Positions 57,621 to 64,000 of a DNA stretch of 64,000 nucleotides are shown here, one piece after another. The position numbers and the translations under genes were made by a program. How positions within the stretch are numbered: the stretch's first letter is position 1; each line of letters begins with the position of its first letter. The notes beneath the pieces were generated by a model. The model had not been told where the DNA came from and did not search any database. It was given only the letters and a program-made list of their open reading frames with translations. This DNA comes from Mesorhizobium sp. AR02 (lineage in GTDB: Bacteria > Pseudomonadota > Alphaproteobacteria > Rhizobiales > Rhizobiaceae), in contig NZ_CP080531.1 in assembly GCF_024746835.1 (NCBI RefSeq), positions 5,166,001 to 5,230,000 of the forward strand. Reading direction: 5' to 3'.

Positions 57621-58526
57621 ATGGCGCCCAGGGCAAGTTGGAAGGGTTATCTCAAGCTCAGCCTCGTCAGCTGTCCGGTCCGGCTTTATCCGGCGACGAC
57701 GACCAGCGAGCGCATCTCGTTCAATCAGCTGCACAAGAAGACCCACAACCGCATCAACATGAAGCCGGTCGATCCGGAATTGGGGCTGGTCGAGCGCTCG
57801 GATCTGGTCAAGGGTTACGAGTACGAGGACAAGCAGTACATCATCATCGATGATGCCGATCTCGACGCGGTGCGCATCGAATCCAACCACACGATGAACA
57901 TCGAGGCCTTCGTCGACGAGGGCGAGGTCGATGTCATCTACCAGGACGCGCCGTACTATCTGGCGCCGGACGGGGCGATGGCGGAGGAGACTTTTGCCGT
58001 GCTGCGCGAGGCCATGCGCAAATCCGGCAAGCTGGCGATCGCGCGGCTGGTGCTGTCCAGCCGCGAGCGCGTGGTGACGATCGGCGCGCGCGAGAACGGC
58101 ATGTTCGTGTGCACGTTGAGGAACCCGAACGAAGTGCGCGGAACGGCTGAATATTTTGGCAACATCCCGGCCGGCAAGCCGGATCAGGAAATGCTTGAGC
58201 TGGCCGAAGCGCTGATCAAGCAGAAGGAAACCACCTTCGATGCGAAGAATTACGAGGATCGCTACGAGATAGCGCTGATGGCGATGATCCGCGAGAAGCT
58301 GAAGGGCCACAAGCCGATCATCGCGGCCGCACCGGAGCGCGGCAATGTCATCAATCTGATGGATGCGCTGAAGGCGAGCCTGTCGCAGTCGAAGCCACCG
58401 GCGAAGTCGAAGAGCAAGGCCGACGAGGTGGCAAAACCCGCCGCCAAGAAGGCGGCAGCGGGTGGTGCCGCTGAGAATCCGCTGAAGGCCAGTCTGCTGA
58501 AGGCGGTCGGCAAGAGCAAGAAATGA
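57621..58526 (+). CDS. ku: Ku protein (bacterial NHEJ)
   Basis: 301 residues. The Ku beta-barrel core runs from KGYLKLSLVSCPVRLYPATT to about residue 260, with ARLVLSSRERVVTIGARENG in the DNA-encircling part. A Lys/Ala-rich tail (KSKSKADEVAKPAAKKAAAG) typical of rhizobial Ku follows. It binds DNA ends as a dimer and recruits LigD. The gene overlaps the TPR gene by ATGA, so the two are translationally coupled. Confidence 0.95.
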   Translation: MAPRASWKGYLKLSLVSCPVRLYPATTTSERISFNQLHKKTHNRINMKPVDPELGLVERSDLVKGYEYEDKQYIIIDDADLDAVRIESNHTMNIEAFVDEGEVDVIYQDAPYYLAPDGAMAEETFAVLREAMRKSGKLAIARLVLSSRERVVTIGARENGMFVCTLRNPNEVRGTAEYFGNIPAGKPDQEMLELAEALIKQKETTFDAKNYEDRYEIALMAMIREKLKGHKPIIAAAPERGNVINLMDALKASLSQSKPPAKSKSKADEVAKPAAKKAAAGGAAENPLKASLLKAVGKSKK

Positions 58527-59647
58527 CGGCACCGGCGGTCTCGGTCGCGGGGGCCGTCTTCGGCACGATCGGTGCGCTGGCGGCGTTTCCCTTGCGGCTC
58601 GCCGCGCGCGAGGTCGAGCGCCAGCACGGCCAGCTCCGGCGCGGCATCACCCGGCGCACCACGCATGTCGTGTTCGGCCGGGCGCTGTTGGCCAAGGCTG
58701 GATTGACGAAAAACGGCGATGCCGAGATCGAGCGCCGCGTTGCCGCCGAGCGCGCCGCCGGGCGCACACTGCTCAGCGAGAATGGCTTCCTGCGCCTGCT
58801 CGGGCTGATGAAGGCGCCGGAGGCATCGTCCTTGTCGCGGCAATCGCTGATCGAGCAATCGCGGCTGTCGGGCGCCGATCTCGACATGCTCTCGCTGTTC
58901 GATGCCTTCGAACATGATTGCGAACCCTATTCGTTCCGCGACCTGATCCTGGCGCGCAAATATGCCGGGCTGATCGCCGGCGGCGCGACCTGGGGCGCGA
59001 TTGCGCGCTCCGTACACCGCTCCGGCCCGGTGGCCTCGCTCACCGCCAAATCGCTCAATGTCGGCTCGCAGCATGGCCGGCCCGACGCGATCTATCTCGA
59101 AGGCGGCCAGAGCGAACTCGACGGGCAGTTGCTGTTCGATCTGGGTAGCGCCGCCCATGGCGACGACACGCTGGAAGAGCTGTTTACTGAAGCCGAAGCG
59201 GCGGAGGAGGGCGGCGACCATGATGGGGCTGCCGCACTCTACCAGCGCTGCCTCGCCATCGACCCCAGCGATGCCATCGCCGCCTTCAACCGCGCCAACT
59301 GCCTGCGCACCGGCGGCCACGCGGCGGACGCCGCGCACGACTATATCAGCGCGATAAAACTCGACCCGGCCTTCGTCGAGGCCTGGTTCAACCTCGCCGG
59401 GCTGATGAGTGAGCAAGGCCGCGACGCCTCCGCGCGAAGGCACCTGCAGAAGGCGATCGCGCTCGACAAGACTTATGCCGATCCGGTGTTCAACCTGGCC
59501 CGGCTGGAGTTCGACGCCGGCAATCTGCCGGAGGCGCGGCGGCTGTGGGTGCGGTATCTGGAGCTCGACGCGGAGTCCGAATGGGCTGGGGTGGCGGCCA
59601 AGGGGGTGCAGTTCGTGGACATGCAGCTGGCACGGACGGCGGGGTGA
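58523..59647 (+). CDS. TPR protein coupled to ku
   Basis: 374 residues. The first 190 residues are a helical domain of unknown type (RRGITRRTTHVVFGRALLAK). At about 225-355 there are three to four TPR units (GAAALYQRCLAIDPSDAIAA, AFVEAWFNLAGLMSEQGRDA, ARRHLQKAIALDKTYADPVF). Start overlaps the Ku stop, and its own stop overlaps the next start by GTGA. Possibly a scaffold for the NHEJ proteins, but this is inference from position only. Confidence 0.8.
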   Translation: MTAPAVSVAGAVFGTIGALAAFPLRLAAREVERQHGQLRRGITRRTTHVVFGRALLAKAGLTKNGDAEIERRVAAERAAGRTLLSENGFLRLLGLMKAPEASSLSRQSLIEQSRLSGADLDMLSLFDAFEHDCEPYSFRDLILARKYAGLIAGGATWGAIARSVHRSGPVASLTAKSLNVGSQHGRPDAIYLEGGQSELDGQLLFDLGSAAHGDDTLEELFTEAEAAEEGGDHDGAAALYQRCLAIDPSDAIAAFNRANCLRTGGHAADAAHDYISAIKLDPAFVEAWFNLAGLMSEQGRDASARRHLQKAIALDKTYADPVFNLARLEFDAGNLPEARRLWVRYLELDAESEWAGVAAKGVQFVDMQLARTAG

Positions 59648-60339
59648 AGCAGGACATGGTGCTCAACGCAAAAACCATTCGAGCAAGAGTCGCGGAAGCG
59701 CTCCATGCTCGCCTTGGCGAGAGATGGTTCAAGCCGAGCAGCGCCAAGTTGATAATCGCGTCGGCGGACAACCTGACTGATTTCAGTATCGAGCTGGGTT
59801 GCTTCACGGACTATCGCTACGGCGCGTATGACTGCGAGCTTGCCGCTGTCTTCAAGTGGAGGAAATTCGCCAAGCTGTGGAGGGACTTCGATGCCTGGTA
59901 TGAAGTCAAGGATCCGAGTTCGGCTCAGTTCAAAACCCGCAGCTCTAGACAGCGGAACCAGCAATTCCTCCTAAAAGGCTTCAATGCCATCGACGGAGGC
60001 TTTCAGCCCTCCAGCCGGGGTTTCTTCTGGGTCGCCAGCGAACAAGACCTGGATGCCTTCATGACACAGTGCATTGCCGATCTCGACGGCAATGTCGGCG
60101 CATGGATCAGGCGATGGTTCACCTGGGAGTCGGCGCTCGATGTGATGGACGGCAATTCGCAATTGTGCGGGTCATGGCGAGACACCGCCTATTTCTGCTT
60201 GCTTGAGCAAGTTCATGGGCGTGAAGCGGCTTGCACATGGATAGGCGGTATCGATGCGACCGGCTGGCCTGGATTGCTGGCGGCTCAGGTGGAGTATCTG
60301 CAGTCGCAGGTTTGTCGTGGGCTGGCGCCGCAGCCATAG
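59644..60339 (+). CDS. Protein of unknown function (231 residues)
   Basis: GTG at 59644 overlaps the TPR stop by GTGA. Aromatic-rich and mixed alpha/beta (LGERWFKPSSAKLIIASADN, GCFTDYRYGAYDCELAAVFK, then RSSRQRNQQFLLKGFNAIDG). No family was recognised with confidence; a DUF4304-like fold is a weak guess. Lower GC3 than the neighbours suggests later acquisition. Confidence 0.6.
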   Translation: MKQDMVLNAKTIRARVAEALHARLGERWFKPSSAKLIIASADNLTDFSIELGCFTDYRYGAYDCELAAVFKWRKFAKLWRDFDAWYEVKDPSSAQFKTRSSRQRNQQFLLKGFNAIDGGFQPSSRGFFWVASEQDLDAFMTQCIADLDGNVGAWIRRWFTWESALDVMDGNSQLCGSWRDTAYFCLLEQVHGREAACTWIGGIDATGWPGLLAAQVEYLQSQVCRGLAPQP

Positions 60340-60379
60340 CTCGCCGCTTAAAAGAGAAACGCAATGGTCGCGCTTGAAC

Positions 60380-60534
60380 ACCCCCCTCTGTCCTGCCGGA
60401 CATCTCCCCCGCAAGGGGGGAGATTGGATGTTAGCACCGCTTTCGCCAACCGTAACCATTGGAAGGTGAGCGAGACGGCAAAGCTGCCGATCTCCCCCCG
60501 TGCGGGGGAGATGTCCGGCAGGACAGAGGAGGGT
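60380..60534. repeat. Long inverted repeat family P2, copy 2
   Basis: ACCCCCCTCTGTCCTGCCGG at the left and CCGGCAGGACAGAGGAGGGT at the right, with GGGGGAGAT arms inside; same architecture as 54495-54650. Confidence 0.85.
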
Positions 60535-60569
60535 GTGACGGAACGCGACCTCCCTAGCGAGACCGCCCC

Positions 60570-61208
60570 ATGACCAGCTTCCTCTTCGACGGCGACGACA
60601 CCGCCCCCTTTACCATCCTGCTCGCCCATGGCGCCGGCGCGTCGATGGATTCCCCTTCGATGACCGCAACCGCCAAGGCTCTGGCCGCCGCCGGCTTCCA
60701 GGTCGCCCGCTTCGAATTCCACTATATGGCCGCCCGCCGCTATGGCCACCGCAAGCCGCCACCGCGCGCCGAGACGGTGAACCCGGAGTACATCAAGGCT
60801 ATCGCCGATCTCAGGGCGAAGGGCGTGACTGGCAAGCTCATCATCGGCGGCAAGTCGATGGGCGGACGCGTCGCCTCGATGGTGGCGGACGAGATGTTCG
60901 CCAAGGGCGAGATTTCAGGGCTGGTCTGCCTCGGCTATCCCTTCCATCCGCCCGGCAAGCCCGAGCAATTGCGGACCAAGCATCTGGCCGGGCTGAAGAC
61001 GCCGGCGCTGATCTTCCAAGGCACGCGTGACGAGTTCGGCACGAAGGACGAGGTGGCAACCTACGGCCTTTCCGATGCGATCGAGGTGATCTGGCTGGAG
61101 GATGGCGACCATGATCTCAAGCCGCGCAAGAGTGTGTCGGGATTTTCGACTGGCGATCATCTGAAGACTGTGGCCGAGACGGTGAAGAGTTGGGTGGAGA
61201 GAGTTTAG
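60570..61208 (+). CDS. Alpha/beta hydrolase, KANL3/Tex30 type
   Basis: 212 residues. Oxyanion region LLAHGAGASMDSPSM, nucleophile S96 in GGKSMGGR, acid in IFQGTRDEFG and His in EDGDHDLKP. The small dienelactone-hydrolase-like fold of the KANL3/Tex30 group. Substrate unknown. Confidence 0.88.
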   Translation: MTSFLFDGDDTAPFTILLAHGAGASMDSPSMTATAKALAAAGFQVARFEFHYMAARRYGHRKPPPRAETVNPEYIKAIADLRAKGVTGKLIIGGKSMGGRVASMVADEMFAKGEISGLVCLGYPFHPPGKPEQLRTKHLAGLKTPALIFQGTRDEFGTKDEVATYGLSDAIEVIWLEDGDHDLKPRKSVSGFSTGDHLKTVAETVKSWVERV

Positions 61209-61335
61209 GGGCGCACGTTAGCTCGATCGTCTCCTTTCGGCGTTGGCGCTGCCCCTCATTGCCCTGCCGGAGCGTTCGTCGTTCGAAAAGCCAAGCAGTT
61301 GGCTTTTCGTCCGCGGCGCGGACCACTCCTCAACC

Positions 61336-61449
61336 CCCCGTATAGTGACGGGGAGAAAGACGCGGTCATCACCCCTTTCGCCAATCGCCAACGCTGCAAT
61401 CAGGTCGCGGCGTTGCCGCCAACTCCCTTCTCCCCGTCACTATACGGGG
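61336..61449. repeat. Inverted repeat P3 (22-bp arms)
   Basis: CCCCGTATAGTGACGGGGAG and its complement CTCCCCGTCACTATACGGGG form 20 or more paired bases around a spacer of about 70 bp. The rest of 61209-61566 shows no gene. Confidence 0.85.
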
Positions 61450-61566
61450 AGAAGGTGCCGGCAGGCGGATGAGGGGCAGCACTGACCTTGGCCATTGGCC
61501 AATATCCGGGCGCGACATTCAACCAACCCTTGCGACCCGCTTCGGCTTCCTGCTTCATGTTTCCCC

Positions 61567-62337
61567 ATGAAGATCGCCTCCTTCAACATCAACAACATCA
61601 ACAGCCGGCTGGAAAACCTGCTGGCCTGGCTGGCGGTGGCCAAACCTGATGTCGTCTGCCTGCAGGAACTGAAGGCACGCGACATGCAGTTCCCGCGCAC
61701 CGCGCTCGCCGATGCCGGCTATGGCGCGGTGTGGAAGGGCGAGCCGACCTGGAACGGCGTTGCCATCCTCGCGCGCGGCGCGGAGCCGGTGCTGACCCGC
61801 GATGCCTTACCCGGTGACGATGCCGACCGGCAGAGCCGCTACATCGAGGCGGCGGTCAACGGCATCGTCATCGCCTGCCTCTATGCGCCCAACGGCAATC
61901 CGCAGCCGGGGCCGAAATTCCAATACAAGCTCGCCTGGCACGCGCGGCTGGAGGCGCATGCCGAGCAGTTGCTCGACACCGGGCTGCCGGTGGTGCTGGC
62001 CGGCGACTACAACATCGTGCCCGAGCCGCGCGACATCTATGCCACGCGCTCCTATGACGACAACGCGCTGGTGCAGCCGGAAAGCCGCGCTGCCTTCGCG
62101 GCCCTGCTGCAGCAGGGCTGGACGGATGCGCTGCGCAAGGTCCATCCGAAGGAGACGCTCTATACGTTCTGGGATTATCGTCGCAACCGCTGGCCGCGCG
62201 ACGCCGGCTTGCGGCTCGACCACATATTGCTGTCGAAGACGCTCGCCAGGCGGCTGAAAGGGGCTGATATCGACCGCGACGTGCGCGGTGAGGACGGCGC
62301 CAGCGACCACGCGCCGGTTTGGGTGGAGTTGAGGTGA
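61567..62337 (+). CDS. xthA: Exodeoxyribonuclease III
   Basis: 256 residues from ATG 61567; a longer in-frame start is rejected because the family begins MKIASFNINNINSR. Metal/catalytic residues: N7, E34 in LQELKARD, D/N in AGDYNIVPEPRD and H in GASDHAPVWVEL. Mg-dependent AP endonuclease and 3'-exonuclease of base-excision repair. Confidence 0.95.
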   Translation: MKIASFNINNINSRLENLLAWLAVAKPDVVCLQELKARDMQFPRTALADAGYGAVWKGEPTWNGVAILARGAEPVLTRDALPGDDADRQSRYIEAAVNGIVIACLYAPNGNPQPGPKFQYKLAWHARLEAHAEQLLDTGLPVVLAGDYNIVPEPRDIYATRSYDDNALVQPESRAAFAALLQQGWTDALRKVHPKETLYTFWDYRRNRWPRDAGLRLDHILLSKTLARRLKGADIDRDVRGEDGASDHAPVWVELR

Positions 62338-62445
62338 GTTGAGCGTATACCATGGCCACTTTGCCGGAGCAGACCACCGGCGCAACAGCAAGTGTGCTGG
62401 CGGTTTCGGTTACCCATGCGGTTGACAGGAAAAGCGGCGCGCCCG

Positions 62446-63120
62446 TCAACCCTGCCATAACATCAAAGCGGCATGCGCGGTCGAGATCAAGGAGAAGACG
62501 ACCCATACTGCAGGCCAGCAGACTCTTGACGGTTTCAGTTTTCGTCGAGGCTTTCCGCTCGTTCGAAGCCACAGGGCAATCCCCAGAAACAGAAGAACTG
62601 CCATAAGTGAATAGGTCGTATTGATGGCGAAAGTATCGTAGACGGTTACGTCATCAATATAACCTTTGAGCCATGTCAGTCTGACAAAATCCAATGCAGT
62701 GGCATAGAGAAAATTGAGAGGATCGGGCGAGTCGCTATCTGTAAATATGATATTGTTGAAGACTATAGAAATTACTACGAGTATGTCTGTCAATATCCAT
62801 GTCACTATCAAGGCTGATGTGCTGGCTGTCACCGAGAATCTGTGGGGATTCTTAAAGATTACCTTGCATGCAAGATTTGTTAACCTTACAGCAACCTGTA
62901 TTCCGAGGAACAGTAAGATGGTCTCGATCGCTGTCCATATCGCGGGGAAAAAAAGACTGTTGAAGGTCGACGGCTTGTAGAGCAGCTGCCTGCAGGTCTC
63001 GATCAGATACAAGGCCCAGTAGAAGCGAAGAACTCCGTCCGTGACGATTGGATCGCCGAGATTCAGACCGCGCCACTTCCTGAAGAAAGCCTTGGCGGAC
63101 AGGATGGTCTCGGTAGCCAT
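62446..63120 (-). CDS. Membrane protein of unknown function (224 residues)
   Basis: Start ATG 63120 (MATETILSAKAFFRKWRGLN); an alternative ATG at 63138 would overlap the upstream stop. Four hydrophobic segments (IWTAIETILLFLGIQVAVRL, TSALIVTWILTDILVVISIV, LMAVLLFLGIALWL, PAVWVVFSLISTAHAALMLW). No family was recognised. Codons are AT-richer than elsewhere in the window, suggesting acquisition. It follows the 63129 gene within 10 bp. Confidence 0.65.
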   Translation of the reverse strand: MATETILSAKAFFRKWRGLNLGDPIVTDGVLRFYWALYLIETCRQLLYKPSTFNSLFFPAIWTAIETILLFLGIQVAVRLTNLACKVIFKNPHRFSVTASTSALIVTWILTDILVVISIVFNNIIFTDSDSPDPLNFLYATALDFVRLTWLKGYIDDVTVYDTFAINTTYSLMAVLLFLGIALWLRTSGKPRRKLKPSRVCWPAVWVVFSLISTAHAALMLWQG

Positions 63121-63128
63121 GACGCGGG

Positions 63129-63899
63129 TCAATTCCATTCGATGACGGAAGGCCTTGCCTGCAGCTTTGGCCGCGCCAGATCGGAGATTTCGATGCGGGA
63201 CGCCTTCAATGTCTTCCCTTGCGCCGTGCCCCGAACGAGGTTGAATGCGTAACAGGCTCTTTGAGTCCGCTGCTGATGAATTAGAACCGAACTGACGCCA
63301 GCGTATGCTTCGATGGGGCGCTCCTGGGCGCGTGCAACGGCGGTGCTGAGTTCTGTCTCCACGTAACTTGCAGTGACGCCACCATGAATGGCTTCGATAG
63401 GCTTGAGACTGTCTCTCGTATCGCGGCATTCGCCGCGTCCGTTCTGCGACTGCCACCAACTGAAATTCCAGTTCGACAAATCCCTGTTACTTCTGTCCTT
63501 CCTGTTGTTGATGTGATTGTCGTAGTCGGCGATGGACACGTCATAGGCCGTTTTTCCGTCGTCGTCGCCAATGTAGTCTCTGTTGTAATTCTGCTTGCAG
63601 ATCGACTTGATCTTGTTGCGGCTCAGACTCACCTTCCGCTTCGGATAGAGCTCCACGGTCGTGGATGTCACCCTGATGTTGAGCGCGGATTCAGAAATGC
63701 CGGAGGGGTTGCTTCCGACATACAACAGTCTGGCGGACGGATCGAAGACGAGTTTCTGGGTATCCGCCAGCGGACGGACGTCACCGTTCGAGAGGAGAAC
63801 ATAGAGCCCGGGAGTTTTCCCGTTGCAGTCCGTTTCAGCGCTATCGGCCACGCCAACGGCATAGGAGCTGGCCAGCAGAAATGCGATCAATGCTTTCAT
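63129..63899 (-). CDS. Exported protein of unknown function (256 residues)
   Basis: ATG 63899 with AAGGAG seven bases upstream. Signal peptide MKALIAFLLASSYAVGVADS. The mature part starts ETDCNGKTPGLYVLLSNGDV and contains KVSLSRNKIKSICKQNYNRD and RDLSNWNFSWWQSQNGRGE; it has a handful of cysteines and many Asn/Ser. No family was recognised. It overlaps the stop of an upstream frame by TGATG, so it is inside an operon that enters from the right edge. Confidence 0.65.
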   Translation of the reverse strand: MKALIAFLLASSYAVGVADSAETDCNGKTPGLYVLLSNGDVRPLADTQKLVFDPSARLLYVGSNPSGISESALNIRVTSTTVELYPKRKVSLSRNKIKSICKQNYNRDYIGDDDGKTAYDVSIADYDNHINNRKDRSNRDLSNWNFSWWQSQNGRGECRDTRDSLKPIEAIHGGVTASYVETELSTAVARAQERPIEAYAGVSSVLIHQQRTQRACYAFNLVRGTAQGKTLKASRIEISDLARPKLQARPSVIEWN

Positions 63900-64000
63900 C
63901 ACGATTCTCCTTTTCTGAGCTCTTTGCTAGGTAGTTCCCTGAATTTTTCGATGAACCGGGAAGAACTTGCGGATGCTGACTCTGTTGGCGAGCAGATCTT
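63899..64000 (-). CDS. 3' end of a gene entering from the right edge
   Basis: A frame open from 64000 to the TGA at 63899-63901 encodes SRFIEKFRELPSKELRKGES at its end. The stop overlaps the start of the 63899 gene (TGATG), a common operon junction. The piece is short, so the call rests on the overlap and the open frame alone. Confidence 0.4.
   Translation of the reverse strand, partial: KICSPTESASASSSRFIEKFRELPSKELRKGES

Noticed and set aside
1..64000. tRNA or rRNA genes
   Set aside because: No cloverleaf-compatible segment or rRNA-like stretch was seen on either strand; apparent GGTTCGAA strings lie inside coding regions.

Overview
The window looks like a chromosomal segment of a rhizobial alphaproteobacterium, most likely a Mesorhizobium or close relative. 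This is inferred, not computed. The grounds are high-GC coding sequence, many ribose-type sugar ABC transporters, a LigD/Ku pair, RIME-like intergenic repeats and EcfG-type promoters. No rRNA, tRNA or CRISPR array was found.

Layout. 0-7.7 kb holds the end of a polyamine-type ABC transporter, a MocR-type regulator with a DadA-like oxidase, a TetR/SDR/MDR group around a nested palindrome, and a GntR regulator with two tandem palindromes. 8.4-15 kb is an accessory patch of very small genes: four members of a small helical protein family, two Crp/Fnr paralogues (one broken by an in-frame amber codon), and several unrelated genes that share one ECF-like promoter and a leader whose hairpin covers the ribosome binding site. 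15-17.6 kb encodes catalase HPII and a CsbD stress protein with a textbook EcfG promoter. 17.9-18.35 kb holds three tandem peptides of 29-31 residues with a lasso-type RiPP leader; two more lie alone at 34.6 and 53.4 kb.

18.5-26.4 kb is one minus-strand unit: ROK regulator, M20 peptidase, two paralogous binding proteins, permease, YhfX-type PLP enzyme and ATPase. An IS5-type element with a passenger gene follows at 26.6-28.1 kb, then a 2-hydroxyacid dehydrogenase. 29.4-34.3 kb is a LacI-controlled D-allose/D-psicose-like transporter operon ending in a ketose 3-epimerase.

36.2-52.5 kb is an exopolysaccharide cluster: a GINT1-like protein, Wzz-like co-polymerase, VpsF-type polymerase, GH5 hydrolase, two glycosyltransferases, flippase and two CelD-type acetyltransferases. 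It is interrupted at 41.7-44.5 kb by a MerR-controlled metal/thiol cassette between two degenerate RIME copies. 52.5-62.3 kb carries two EthD-like proteins, LigD, Ku, a TPR protein, a hydrolase and exonuclease III. The last 1.6 kb is AT-richer with unrecognised envelope genes.

Two themes are the most interesting: a dispersed family of RiPP-like peptides with no maturation enzymes in sight, and the 8.4-14.4 kb set of tiny proteins with shared promoters and leaders. A third is that several repeat families sit exactly on gene 3' ends and supply stop codons or C-terminal residues.
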